Positions 50,870 through 59,260 are shown, counted from the stretch's first letter. The stretch is DNA of 64,000 bases from Glycomyces luteolus (GCF_027622875.1 NZ_JAPZVP010000003.1:192627-256626); one strand, 5' to 3'. Numbers and translations: made by a program. Notes: generated by a model from the letters alone, not told the origin.

Positions 50870-51592
50870 GTGACCCGAATCGACCCGCCCCCGGCGGCGA
50901 GCCGCAAACCCGACGGGCGCGACCTGCCCGACCGCCTCCAGAACGGCCTCGAAGGGCTCCGCGACCGCGTCGGCGCCAACAAGGCCGTCGCCGCGACCGC
51001 CGCCGTCGTGGCCGTGGTCCTCCTCGTCGCGATCGTCGCGGCCGTCATCGCTTCGAACGGCGGCGACGGGGACGGGGCCGCGCCGCCCGCAGACGAGGCG
51101 ACCTCCTCCCCCGCGGCGGCAGGCGAACCCGCGCCGACCCTCCCGGCCGACGGCGCGTACCTGGCGCGCCAGGAGGCCACGGGCCTCTGCGTCACGAACG
51201 GGCCCGAACCGGGCAACCCCGAGCGCAGCGTCATGGTCCTCGGCGACTGCGCCGCAACGTATCCCGCGAGCCTCGCCTTCACCTCCGAGGGCGGCGGCGC
51301 GTACACCGTCGGCCTCGACTTCACCGAGGACGACTGGCAGGCCTGCTGGGGCGCCGACGAACCGGCCGACCAGGCGGGCTACCTCTCCGCCGGGCAGGAC
51401 TGCGCCGACTCGGACCTGCAGCGGTTCCAGCTCACCGGAGTCGGCGCCGACTCCTACACGATCGCGGTCGTCGCCTCCGGACTCTGCATGGGGCTCCTGG
51501 AGGACGCGGCCGCCGAAGCGGGCGCGGCCCTCGCCACGGCACCGTGCGACCCGGACGACCCGAAGCAGCGGTTCGCGCTGCTGGTCCCCTGA
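50870..51592 (+). CDS. Membrane-anchored ricin-like lectin-domain protein
   Basis: This 240-aa protein has a cytosolic N terminus of about 40 residues, one membrane helix (VAATAAVVAVVLLVAIVAAV) and an outside Ala/Pro linker. A beta-trefoil-like domain follows, with six cysteines and repeats GLCVTNGPEPGNPERSVMVL, CWGADEPADQAGYL and KQRFALL (the QxW/F lectin motif). The GTG start is at 50870. It is a paralog of the next gene. Confidence 0.7.
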   Translation: MTRIDPPPAASRKPDGRDLPDRLQNGLEGLRDRVGANKAVAATAAVVAVVLLVAIVAAVIASNGGDGDGAAPPADEATSSPAAAGEPAPTLPADGAYLARQEATGLCVTNGPEPGNPERSVMVLGDCAATYPASLAFTSEGGGAYTVGLDFTEDDWQACWGADEPADQAGYLSAGQDCADSDLQRFQLTGVGADSYTIAVVASGLCMGLLEDAAAEAGAALATAPCDPDDPKQRFALLVP

Positions 51593-51623
51593 CCCGAACC
51601 GCCCCTCCATAAAGGAACCCCTG

Positions 51624-52451
51624 GTGGCACAACGAGACCCGCACCTCCCCCGGCACTCGGCCGGGACGGACCTGCCCGCGAAGCTGCGCGAGATCTGGGA
51701 CAAGTCCCGGATGCGCCTGGGCACCGGGCAGGCCATGGCCGGCGTCGCGGCGGGCGTCGCGCTCGTCCTGACGATCGCGGTCGTCGCCGCTGTGATGACC
51801 GCGGGCGGCGGCAAAGGCGACCCGGAGCCCGCCGCGGCCAACGAACCCGCCGCGACCTCGCCGGCCGCGACCGCGACGCCCGCCGCGTCGCCCAGCCCTA
51901 GTCCGAGCCCCTCCGGGTCGCCGACCGCCTCGGCGTCCGAAGAGGACGAACCGGAGCAGCCGCAGGACACCGCGGAGGAGCCGACGGAGGCCGCCCCACC
52001 CGCGCCCGCGTACCCCGATGACGGCTGGTACCAGGTGAAGCAGGAGGCCAGCGGCCTGTGCCTGAGCACCGGCCCCGAGCCGGGCAACGAGGGCCGCACC
52101 GTCGTCGTGCTCGCCGCCTGCGGCTCGGCGAACCCGTCCTCGATCCAGGTCGTGGCGTGGGACGAGGGCGTGTACGTGTTCAACCTGCACTTCCCGGACT
52201 GGAGCGCCTGCATGGGCGCCGACGCCCCCGCCGACCAGGAGGGCTACCTCATGGCCGCCTACGGCTGCGAGTTCACCGAGACCCAGTTCTGGGAGCTCGA
52301 ACCGCAGGGCAGCGGGGTCTACACGATCGCCACCAGCGCCTCCGGGATGTGCGTGGGCATCCTCGGCAGCCGCTCCGCGACCGCCGGGGAGCCGACCGCG
52401 ACCGACACCTGCGACGCCGGCGACGCGACCCAGCGGTTCACCCTGTCCTGA
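51624..52451 (+). CDS. Membrane-anchored ricin-like lectin-domain protein (paralog)
   Basis: This 275-aa protein has the same layout as its neighbour: N-terminal cytosolic part, one helix (MAGVAAGVALVLTIAVVAAV), a longer Ser/Pro/Glu linker (about residues 70-130) and the lectin-like domain (GLCLSTGPEPGNEGRTVVVL, CMGADAPADQEGYLM, TQRFTLS). The conserved GPEPGN and ADxPADQxGYL blocks show recent tandem duplication. It starts at GTG 51624 behind AAAGGAA and is probably the last gene of the cluster. Confidence 0.7.
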   Translation: MAQRDPHLPRHSAGTDLPAKLREIWDKSRMRLGTGQAMAGVAAGVALVLTIAVVAAVMTAGGGKGDPEPAAANEPAATSPAATATPAASPSPSPSPSGSPTASASEEDEPEQPQDTAEEPTEAAPPAPAYPDDGWYQVKQEASGLCLSTGPEPGNEGRTVVVLAACGSANPSSIQVVAWDEGVYVFNLHFPDWSACMGADAPADQEGYLMAAYGCEFTETQFWELEPQGSGVYTIATSASGMCVGILGSRSATAGEPTATDTCDAGDATQRFTLS

Positions 52452-52461
52452 ACCAGCCCAA

Positions 52462-52489
52462 GGGGTGCGCCGCGGAAGCGGCGCGCCCT
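52462..52489 (+). terminator. Terminator after the lectin-like genes
   Basis: A 12-bp GC stem (52462-52473 with 52478-52489, G-U pairs included) with loop GGAA is followed by TCG. It separates the secretion cluster from the ABC operon. Confidence 0.6.
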
Positions 52490-52516
52490 TCGCCGTTCCC
52501 GCAACGGGTGGGCGGA

Positions 52517-52548
52517 TCAACCGATCGGTTGACCGGCGGGATCAACCG
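52517..52548 (+). promoter_or_regulatory. Palindromic site before the ABC/two-component operon
   Basis: The perfect palindrome TCAACCGATCGGTTGA (52517-52532) is followed by a third half-site TCAACCG (52542-52548). It lies 77-108 bp upstream of the ABC ATPase start. The operon's own NarL-type response regulator is the natural candidate binder (inference). Confidence 0.55.
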
Positions 52549-52624
52549 GTGCCCCAGCCGCGCGGTCGATGCCGCGCGCCGCCGTTCTTGCGAGTGTTGA
52601 CCTACACGAAGCAGGGAGGCCGCC

Positions 52625-53533
52625 ATGGCGATCATCGAAGTGCAGGACCTGGTCAAGGACTACGGCAGTTTCCGTGCCGTGGACGGGATCTCGTTCGAGG
52701 TGGGCGAAGGCGAGATCTTCGGCATCCTCGGCCCGAACGGCGCGGGCAAGACCACCACCGTCGAATGCGTCGAAGGGCTCCGCTCGCGCGACGGCGGCAG
52801 CGTCAAGGTCATGGGCCTCGACCCCGAACGCGACGGCGCCGAACTCAAGCAGGTCCTCGGCATCCAGCTCCAGGAGAGCCGCCTGCCCGACCGCATCCGC
52901 GTCGGCGAGGCCCTGGACCTGTACGGGTCGTTCTACCGCCAGCGCGCCGACACCGACCGCCTCATCGAGAAGCTCGGCCTCGGCGGGAAGCGCAAGACGC
53001 CGTACGGGAAGCTCTCCGGCGGCCAGCAGCAGCGGCTGTCGATCGCGCTCGCGCTCGTCGGCAACCCGCGCGTGGCGGTCCTCGACGAGCTGACCACGGG
53101 CCTCGACCCGCAGGCGCGGCGCGACACGTGGGACCTCATCGAGCAGGTCCGGAACTCCGGGGTCACGATCATCCTGGTCACGCACTTCATGGACGAGGCC
53201 GAGCGGCTCTGCGACCGGATCGCGGTGGTCGACTCGGGGAAGATCGTCGCGCTCGACACCCCGGCCGGGCTCACCGCGCGGGTGAGCGAGGAGCAGCGGG
53301 TGCGGTTCCGCCCGTCCGCCGAGTTCCCGGACTCGCTCCTGCTGGACCTGCCCGAGGTGGCGCGGCTCGAGCGCAGCGGCCCGCACGTGGTCGTCACCGG
53401 CGGCGAGCACCTTCTCCAGGCCGTCGCTTCCGTCCTGGCGCGCAACCAGATCGTGGCCGCGGACCTGCGCGTCGAGCAGGTAAGCCTCGACGACGCGTTC
53501 GTGGCCCTCACCGGCAAGTCCCCCGAGAACTAA
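52625..53533 (+). CDS. ABC transporter ATP-binding protein (drug-export type)
   Basis: This 302-aa ATPase has Walker A LGPNGAGKTTTVECVEGLRS, Q-loop IQLQES, signature LSGGQQQRLSIALALVGNP, Walker B VAVLDELTTGLDPQARRD (one Glu-Leu-Thr variant of EPTSGLDP) and H-loop LVTHFMDEAE. A C-terminal extension is typical of DrrA/CcmA-like exporters. It is the first gene of a four-gene operon with its permease, kinase and response regulator. It starts at ATG 52625 behind GGGAGG. Confidence 0.93.
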   Translation: MAIIEVQDLVKDYGSFRAVDGISFEVGEGEIFGILGPNGAGKTTTVECVEGLRSRDGGSVKVMGLDPERDGAELKQVLGIQLQESRLPDRIRVGEALDLYGSFYRQRADTDRLIEKLGLGGKRKTPYGKLSGGQQQRLSIALALVGNPRVAVLDELTTGLDPQARRDTWDLIEQVRNSGVTIILVTHFMDEAERLCDRIAVVDSGKIVALDTPAGLTARVSEEQRVRFRPSAEFPDSLLLDLPEVARLERSGPHVVVTGGEHLLQAVASVLARNQIVAADLRVEQVSLDDAFVALTGKSPEN

Positions 53534-53553
53534 GCCCCCAAGAGGAGTATGTG

Positions 53554-54288
53554 ATGTCGTCCCTCGGCAAGCTCGTTCAGATCGAGACCAGGCTGTTCCT
53601 GCGCGACCCCATGTCGTTCACGATCGGCCTGCTCCTTCCCGCCGCCGTCCTCCTCGGGCTCGGCGCCGTGCCGATGCTTCGCGAGCCCTCCCCCGACATG
53701 GGCGGGCAGCGGTTCATCGACTACTTCGCGCCCTCCACGCTCGTGATGGCCGTCGGCGTCATCGGCCTCACCAACCTCCCGGCGGTCCTCGCGGCCTACC
53801 GCGAGCGGGGCGTCCTGCGCCGCATGCGGACCACCCCGATCCACCCGGCGAAACTCCTGCTCGCGCAGCTGATCGTGAACATCGGGGCGTCGCTCGCCTC
53901 GGCGCTGCTGGTGATCGTCGCCGGGAAGCTCGTGTTCGACGTGCCGATGCCCCAGCACCCGTGGGGCTTCGCGATCGCGTTCGTGCTCGGCATCTCCTCG
54001 GTGTTCGCGATCGGTATGCTGGTGGCGGCCGTGGCGCCGACCGCCCGGGCCGCTTCGGGACTCTCGACGGTCCTGTTCATGTCGGTGATGTTCTTCGGCG
54101 GCGTGTACCTCCCCCGGTTCATGCTGCCGGACGCGGTGGCCCGCATCGGCGACTACGTGCCCCCGGGCGTGCAGTCGCTGCTCGACGCCTGGACCGGGAC
54201 GGCCCCCGCCGTGATCCCCCTGGTCGTCATGGCCGCCACCGCGATCGGCGCCGGAGCGGTCGCCGCCCGAATCTTCAAGTGGGAGTAG
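53554..54288 (+). CDS. ABC-2 type permease
   Basis: This 244-aa membrane protein of the ABC-2 group has six helices, an amphipathic N terminus KLVQIETRLFLRDPMSFTIG and the AYRERGVLRRMRTTPIHPAK coupling region typical of DrrB-like exporters. It starts at ATG 53554, 7 nt after GAGGAG, 20 nt behind the ATPase gene. The exported compound is unknown, possibly an antibiotic or membrane lipid. Confidence 0.92.
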   Translation: MSSLGKLVQIETRLFLRDPMSFTIGLLLPAAVLLGLGAVPMLREPSPDMGGQRFIDYFAPSTLVMAVGVIGLTNLPAVLAAYRERGVLRRMRTTPIHPAKLLLAQLIVNIGASLASALLVIVAGKLVFDVPMPQHPWGFAIAFVLGISSVFAIGMLVAAVAPTARAASGLSTVLFMSVMFFGGVYLPRFMLPDAVARIGDYVPPGVQSLLDAWTGTAPAVIPLVVMAATAIGAGAVAARIFKWE

Positions 54289-54293
54289 CGATC

Positions 54294-55559
54294 ATGGAGC
54301 CGGTGGAGCGGACCCCCGAGGAGCTGTCCGAACGGCACTCGAAGATCGAGGGCGCCTACCACCGGCTCCTGGACTGGCTGCCGTACGGCACGCTCGCGCT
54401 CAGCGCGGCCCTGAGCGCCCTGATCAACCAGCGGCCGTGGGCGGTCCAGCTCCCGACGCTCGGCCTCGCGGCCGCGGCGGCACTGTGGGTGTACGTCGCC
54501 TACACCCGGATCCCGTCGAAGACCGAGGCGTCCGAGACGCGGATCGCGGTGCACCTGTTGGTGATGCTGGCGTTCGGTGCGGCGCTGATGTCCCGCGACA
54601 TGATGTTCTTCGTCTTCGTGGTCACCGGGTTCTTCCACGCCGGGTACCTCAAGTCGATGGGGATGCTCGTCGCCGGCATCGGCGCGACCTCCCTGGTGGT
54701 CAATTCCAGCATCATCGACTTCAACCGCCCCGAACCGCAGGCCGTCGCGGTGTTCGCGGTGATCGTCGTCGTCCAGACGGGGGCGATCGGCTCCGGGTTC
54801 CTGCTGAACGAACGGCTCGTGCGGCTGCGGACCCAGCGCGAGGAGGCGCTCCTCGCCCGCGAGGCCGCACTGCAGGAGAACGCCGGGCTCCACATGCAGC
54901 TGTTCACGCAGGCAAGGGAAGCGGGCATCCTGGACGAGCGCCAGCGCATGGCCCGGGACATCCACGACACGGTCGCGCAGGGCCTGGCCGGGATCATCGC
55001 GCAGCTCCACGCCGCCGACGGCACCGACGACGCGGCGCAGCGCCGCCGCCACCTCGACAGCGCCGCCGACCTCGCCCGCGAGAGCCTGGCCGAGGCCCGC
55101 CGCACGGTGCAGGCGATCGGCCCGCCGCCGCTCGACACCGCGCAGCTGCCCGAAGCGCTCGCCGAGGTCTCGGCCAAGTGGTCGGAGGCGAATGCGGTGC
55201 CGGTGGAGGTGACCTTGACCGGGGACGCGAAGCCGATGCACCCGGAGGTCGAGGTGACGCTCCTGCGCGTCACCCAGGAGGCGCTCACCAACGCCGCCAA
55301 GCACAGCGGCGCCAAACGGGTCGGTATTACGCTCTCCTACATGGATGATCAGCTGGCGCTCGACGTGCGGGACGACGGGATCGGGTTCGAACCGGCGAAG
55401 ACGAAGGCCGCCAAGGGGAACGGGTACGGTCTGGCGGCGATGCGCCAGCGCGTGGGCCGTCTCGCCGGGAGCCTGTCGATCGAGTCCGAGCCCGGGTCGG
55501 GCACCGTCGTCTCGGCGATCGTCCCGGCGGTGCCCCGGGTGGTGGCCGATGCCGCCTGA
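54294..55559 (+). CDS. Sensor histidine kinase (NarL/DesK type)
   Basis: This 421-aa kinase has four to five N-terminal membrane helices (residues 30-185), a coiled linker (RLRTQREEALLAREAALQEN), HisKA_3 with His224 in RMARDIHDTVAQGLAGIIAQ, and an ATPase domain with N box VTQEALTNAAKHSGAK and G box DDGIGFEP. The short extracellular loops suggest it senses membrane state or a lipophilic drug. It begins 5 nt after the permease stop and overlaps the regulator gene by 11 nt. Confidence 0.93.
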   Translation: MEPVERTPEELSERHSKIEGAYHRLLDWLPYGTLALSAALSALINQRPWAVQLPTLGLAAAAALWVYVAYTRIPSKTEASETRIAVHLLVMLAFGAALMSRDMMFFVFVVTGFFHAGYLKSMGMLVAGIGATSLVVNSSIIDFNRPEPQAVAVFAVIVVVQTGAIGSGFLLNERLVRLRTQREEALLAREAALQENAGLHMQLFTQAREAGILDERQRMARDIHDTVAQGLAGIIAQLHAADGTDDAAQRRRHLDSAADLARESLAEARRTVQAIGPPPLDTAQLPEALAEVSAKWSEANAVPVEVTLTGDAKPMHPEVEVTLLRVTQEALTNAAKHSGAKRVGITLSYMDDQLALDVRDDGIGFEPAKTKAAKGNGYGLAAMRQRVGRLAGSLSIESEPGSGTVVSAIVPAVPRVVADAA

Positions 55560-56199
55560 ACCGATCCGCGTGCTCATCGTCGACGACCATCCGGTGGTGC
55601 GCGACGGGCTGCGCGGCATGTTCGCGCGCGTGGAGGGCATCGCGGTGGTCGGCGAGGCCTCGGACGGCCGCGAGGCCGTCGAGCGGGCGGTCGCTCTGGG
55701 CCCGGACGTGGTGCTCATGGACCTGCGGATGCCCGGGACCGACGGCGTGACCGCGATCCGGGAGCTCGCGGCGCGCGGCGCGGCGGCGAAGGTGCTGGTG
55801 CTGACCACGTACGACACCGATTCGGACGTGCTGCCCGCGATCGAGGCGGGCGCGAGCGGCTACCTGCTCAAGGACGCGTCGCCCGCGGAGCTGCAGCGGG
55901 CCATCAGGACCGCGCACGAGGGCGGCACGGTCCTCGCGCCCTCGGTGGCGTCGCTGCTGATGGACCAGGTGCGCAGGCCCGCGCCGCGCACGGGCCCGCT
56001 GAGCGAGCGGGAGCTGGAGGTGCTGGCGCTGATCGCGAAGGGCCGCAGCAACAGGGAGGCCGCCGCGGAGCTGTTCATCAGCGAGGCCACGGTGAAGACC
56101 CACTTGATGCATGTGTACGCGAAGCTCGAGGTCAACGATCGGGCCGCGGCGGTCGCGGCGGGGTACGAGCGGGGCCTGCTGCAGCCGCGGGGGCGCTAG
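55549..56199 (+). CDS. NarL/LuxR-type response regulator
   Basis: This 216-aa protein has a receiver domain with VLIVDDHPVVRDGLRGMFAR, phospho-acceptor Asp58 in VVLMDLRMPG and Lys in LLKDASPAEL. The LuxR HTH at residues about 150-210 reads LSERELEVLALIAKGRSNRE, EAAAELFISEATVKTHLMHV. It starts inside the kinase gene (11-nt overlap). It is probably phosphorylated by that kinase and activates the ABC operon through the palindrome at 52517. Its stop overlaps the convergent cupin stop. Confidence 0.93.
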   Translation: MPPEPIRVLIVDDHPVVRDGLRGMFARVEGIAVVGEASDGREAVERAVALGPDVVLMDLRMPGTDGVTAIRELAARGAAAKVLVLTTYDTDSDVLPAIEAGASGYLLKDASPAELQRAIRTAHEGGTVLAPSVASLLMDQVRRPAPRTGPLSERELEVLALIAKGRSNREAAAELFISEATVKTHLMHVYAKLEVNDRAAAVAAGYERGLLQPRGR

Positions 56200-56681
56200 G
56201 CTTCTTCGACCCAGTAGTTGTCGTGCTCGATGAAGAACGCGGCGCGCTCCTCCTCGGTCATCTCGCCGATGGTGAGCAGGCCTTCGAAGTAGGGTTCGCG
56301 CGCCGCGCCGGGGGTGAAGAGCAGCAGCATCGAGGCCGGTTCGTCGGTGTCGTTGCGGAAGCCGTGCAGGCCGCCCTGCGGGACGTACACGAAGTCGCCC
56401 TTGCTCATCGGGGCCCACTCGTTGCCGTTGTAGATGGTGATGGTGCCGTCGAGGATGTAGAAGGACTCCGAGATGGTCTTGTGGTAGTGCGCTGCCGGGC
56501 CGCCCTTCTTCGGGCCCATGTTCCAGCGGTAGAGACCGAACTCGCCGCCGGTGGCCGCGCCTTTGGCGAGGTAGTCGGCGGAGCCGTTGTCGAAGAGGAT
56601 GTCGGCGGGCGAGTCGCCGCGGCGGGCGACGGCGCTGATCTCGCCGGTGTCGCCGAAGTACTTCGGTTCGGGGTATGACAT
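56196..56681 (-). CDS. Cupin domain protein
   Basis: This 161-aa single cupin has motif 1 GGPAAHYHKTISESFYILDG (His-x-His...Glu metal ligands, with E at residue 72 or so) and motif 2 GDFVYVPQGGLHGFRN with the second His. The N-terminal YPEPKYFGDTGEISA and C-terminal EHDNYWVEEA flank it. The enzyme or binding function cannot be named. It starts behind GAAGGAGA. Confidence 0.87.
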   Translation of the reverse strand: MSYPEPKYFGDTGEISAVARRGDSPADILFDNGSADYLAKGAATGGEFGLYRWNMGPKKGGPAAHYHKTISESFYILDGTITIYNGNEWAPMSKGDFVYVPQGGLHGFRNDTDEPASMLLLFTPGAAREPYFEGLLTIGEMTEEERAAFFIEHDNYWVEEA

Positions 56682-56762
56682 GCGAAGGTCTCCTTCTGGT
56701 CACGGTGGGGCAGTGGGTGGAGCGTACTGCCGCGAGGCGGGCGCGCCTTTGGGCGGTCCGGA

Positions 56763-56768
56763 TACGCT
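56763..56768 (+). promoter_or_regulatory. -10 hexamer TACGCT, likely leaderless promoter
   Basis: TACGCT ends six bases before ATG 56775 of the nitrilase-fold gene. No ribosome binding site is present. Confidence 0.4.
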
Positions 56769-56774
56769 CGGAGC

Positions 56775-57503
56775 ATGAACGAGCGTCCCGCGCCCTTGAC
56801 CGTCGCCGCCGCGCAGCCTGAGCTGCGGCCTGGCGACCTCGCTTTCAACGCTCCCGTGCACGCCGAGGCGATCCGCGCGGCCGGCGCGCGGCTGGTCGTG
56901 TTCCCGGAGCTGTCGCTCTCCTCGTATGTGTTGGCGGCTCCCGCTGTGGCCCTTGACGACCCGGCGCTCGACGCGATCGTGGCGGCGTGCGCCGAGACGG
57001 GTGCGGTCGCCTTGGCGGGCGCGCCGCTCAAGGAGGGCGACGCCGAGTGCATCGCGATGCTCCGCTTCGACGGCGGGGGCGTCGAGGTCGCCTACCGCAA
57101 GATGCACCCCGACGAGGAGGAGTCGCGGCGCTTCCGGGCCGCGGCCGATCCGGCCGTACTGGAACTGGACGGCTGGCGGCTGGGGCTGGCGATCTGCCGC
57201 GACTCCATGATGTTCGAGCACGCCCCGGCCGTCGCCGAGTTCGCGAAGCGCTCCGGGATCGGCGGCATCGACGCGTACGTCGCGGGCTCGCTCTTCACCT
57301 CGAAGGGCCTGGTCCGGCGTGACAAGCGGATGCCGCAGCTCGCACGCGGCTACGGCATGTGGGTGGTGCAGGCCTGCTTCGCGGGGCCGGGTACCGACCT
57401 GGAGACGACGGGGAACTCGGCGGTCTGGGCGCCGGACGGCTCGGTCGCGGCGCGCGCCGATGAGCGGCCGGGCCGGATCGTCAAGGCCGAGTTGCGGTTC
57501 TAG
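56775..57503 (+). CDS. Carbon-nitrogen hydrolase (nitrilase superfamily)
   Basis: This 242-aa enzyme has the catalytic Glu-Lys-Cys triad visible: VVFPELSLSSYVL (Glu near residue 44), VAYRKMHPDEEE (Lys near 112) and LGLAICRDSMMFEH (Cys near 141). It is likely an omega-amidase or carbamoyl hydrolase; the C-terminal GNSAVWAPDGSVAARADE is family typical. Its end overlaps the convergent HxlR stop by 4 nt. Confidence 0.9.
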   Translation: MNERPAPLTVAAAQPELRPGDLAFNAPVHAEAIRAAGARLVVFPELSLSSYVLAAPAVALDDPALDAIVAACAETGAVALAGAPLKEGDAECIAMLRFDGGGVEVAYRKMHPDEEESRRFRAAADPAVLELDGWRLGLAICRDSMMFEHAPAVAEFAKRSGIGGIDAYVAGSLFTSKGLVRRDKRMPQLARGYGMWVVQACFAGPGTDLETTGNSAVWAPDGSVAARADERPGRIVKAELRF

Positions 57504-57895
57504 CCTTCCGCCGCTTCCTCAGGGCAGTCCTCCATCATGGACGCCGCGTTGAGGCGGATCCAGTCGAACATGCCGCCCAGATGGTCGGCGGCGCCTTTGC
57601 CGAACTCGGTGAGACCGTAGGTGACCTGGGGCGGGACGGTGGCTTCGACGCGCCGCCAGACCAGGTTGTCGGCCACCAGTTGGCGGAGGGTCTGCGAGAG
57701 CATCTTCTCGCTGATGCCCTCGATGCGGTCGCGCAGCTCGAAGAACCGCAGTTCCCTGTGCCGCAGGCCGAGCAGCACCCAGATGCCCCAGCGGTTGGTG
57801 ATGTGGTCGAGCACTTGCCTTGCGGGACAGTTGGTGTGAAAGACCTCACGACCGTCCGGCGGCGCCCATGCGATGATCTGATTTCCTCCCGGCAC
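57500..57895 (-). CDS. HxlR family transcriptional regulator
   Basis: This 131-aa winged-helix protein has NCPARQVLDHITNRWGIWVL, FFELRDRIEGISEKMLSQTL (recognition helix) and VPPQVTYGLTEFGKG. Cys near the N terminus is the redox-sensing position in QorR/YodB-like members, which often control NAD(P)H enzymes as here. The start GTG 57895 has no usual ribosome site. It diverges from the NmrA-type gene across a palindrome. Confidence 0.9.
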   Translation of the reverse strand: MPGGNQIIAWAPPDGREVFHTNCPARQVLDHITNRWGIWVLLGLRHRELRFFELRDRIEGISEKMLSQTLRQLVADNLVWRRVEATVPPQVTYGLTEFGKGAADHLGGMFDWIRLNAASMMEDCPEEAAEG

Positions 57896-57905
57896 GCCAG
57901 GAGCT

Positions 57906-57917
57906 TACCTCGAGGTA
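57906..57917. promoter_or_regulatory. Probable HxlR operator
   Basis: The perfect palindrome TACCTCGAGGTA lies 10 bp upstream of the HxlR start, in the 89-bp divergent region. The half ACCT recurs in CTACCTTGG near 57946, within reach of the NmrA promoter. Confidence 0.6.
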
Positions 57918-57984
57918 GGCCCTTCCCGAAAGTAAGTCTTGGCTCTACCTTGGGTTCCGCACCTGAAACCGAAAGGAACCCAAG

Positions 57985-58800
57985 ATGATCGTCGTAACCG
58001 GAGCCACCGGCAACATCGGCCGCCCGCTCGTCGAGGCCCTCACCACCGCAGGCGAGAAGGTCGTCGCCGTCTCGCGCGGCGACGCCGCATTCCCCGACGG
58101 GGTCCTCCACCGCAAGGCGGACCTCGCCGACACCGCGACCTTGAAGTCCGCCTTTGAAGGCGGCGGCAAGCTCTTCCTGCTCACGATCGACCCTGAACTC
58201 GACCACGCGCCGATTCTCGAAGCGGCCGCGGCCGCCGGGATCGGCCACGTCGTGCTCGTGTCCTCGGAGCGCGTCGTGACCCGACCCACCCCGGCGCTCG
58301 AGGCATTCGAGCGCGCCGTCACCGACTCGGGTCTGGAGTGGACGATCCTGCGTCCGGGCGGCTTCGCCTCCAACTCGCTGCTGTGGGCCGAGTCCGTGCG
58401 CAAGGAGCGCAAGGTCCTCGCACCCTTCGGCGACGTCGGCCTCCCGGTGATCGACCCGCGCGACATCGCGCACGTCGCCGCGGCCGCACTCACCGGGGAC
58501 GGCCATGCCGGCAAGGCCTACCTGCTGACCGGCCCGGCGCTCATCACGCCCCGCCGGCAGGCCGAGGCGATCGCGGCGGCGATCGGCGAACCCGTCCAGT
58601 TCGTCGAGCAGCGCCGGGCCGAGGCCTACGCGCAACTGGCCCGGTTCTGGCCCGACCACGTCGTCGAGGACACCCTCGACATCATCGGCAACCCGAACGC
58701 GGCCGAGCAGGAGATCAGCGGCGACGTGGAACGCGTCCTCGGCCGCCCGGCGGCCGCGTTCGCGGACTGGGCGCAGCGCAACGCCGCCGCGTTCCGCTGA
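57985..58800 (+). CDS. NmrA-like NAD(P)H-binding protein / quinone-reductase-like
   Basis: This 271-aa atypical short-chain-dehydrogenase-fold protein has MIVVTGATGNIGRPLVEALT (dinucleotide motif) and KADLADTATLKSAFEGGGKL, VLVSSERVVTRPTPALEAFE and WTILRPGGFASNSLLW. It resembles the NAD(P)H:quinone oxidoreductase type 2 (QOR2/YtfG) and NmrA groups; no catalytic YxxxK is kept. It starts behind GAAAGGAA. It is the probable target of the divergent HxlR regulator. Confidence 0.9.
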   Translation: MIVVTGATGNIGRPLVEALTTAGEKVVAVSRGDAAFPDGVLHRKADLADTATLKSAFEGGGKLFLLTIDPELDHAPILEAAAAAGIGHVVLVSSERVVTRPTPALEAFERAVTDSGLEWTILRPGGFASNSLLWAESVRKERKVLAPFGDVGLPVIDPRDIAHVAAAALTGDGHAGKAYLLTGPALITPRRQAEAIAAAIGEPVQFVEQRRAEAYAQLARFWPDHVVEDTLDIIGNPNAAEQEISGDVERVLGRPAAAFADWAQRNAAAFR

Positions 58801-58866
58801 GCGCTGCCCCGCAATACGATCCGAGCGCCGTCGCCGCGGTCCGCCGCGGCGGCGGCCACCCCCGCC

Positions 58867-59184
58867 ATGACCGGAGGCGGACGTGATTGGATTCGAAACG
58901 TGTCACACGAGGAGATCCTTGCGGACCGGCTCCGTGAAGCCGGTTACGCCGCACGGGAAGTGGAACGGGCCGTCGGCGGCGTGGTCGCCAGCGCCGGGCT
59001 GGTCACGCTCCAGGACGGCACCCGGCTCTTCGCCAAGACCCTGCTCGATCAGGAACCCGACGTCTTCGCCGTCGAATCCGCCGGCCTGGCCGAACTCCGC
59101 GACCTCGGCGGGGCCCACGGCGATGACGACTGGGGCGCCGCGGCGGCGGTCCGAGCCGCCATCCAACCATTTCGGCGCAGGTAG
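58867..59184 (+). pseudogene. Fructosamine kinase-like gene, truncated
   Basis: The 105-codon frame has LREAGYAAREVERAVGGVVA, LQDGTRLFAKTLLDQEPDVF and AVESAGLAELRDLGG, the phosphate-binding and lysine-containing N lobe of fructosamine/ketosamine 3-kinases. These are normally 250-290 aa. The frame then ends in low-similarity sequence, and no C-lobe (HGDL or catalytic loop) occurs in any frame before the next gene at 59324. GTG 58900 may be the true start. It is a remnant rather than a working kinase. Confidence 0.6.
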
Positions 59185-59260
59185 CGACGGCCGCGCCGCG
59201 AAGCTCGGCTCCAGCAGCCCTTCACGAGACCAGGCGGTGACGCAAGACACCGACCGAACC

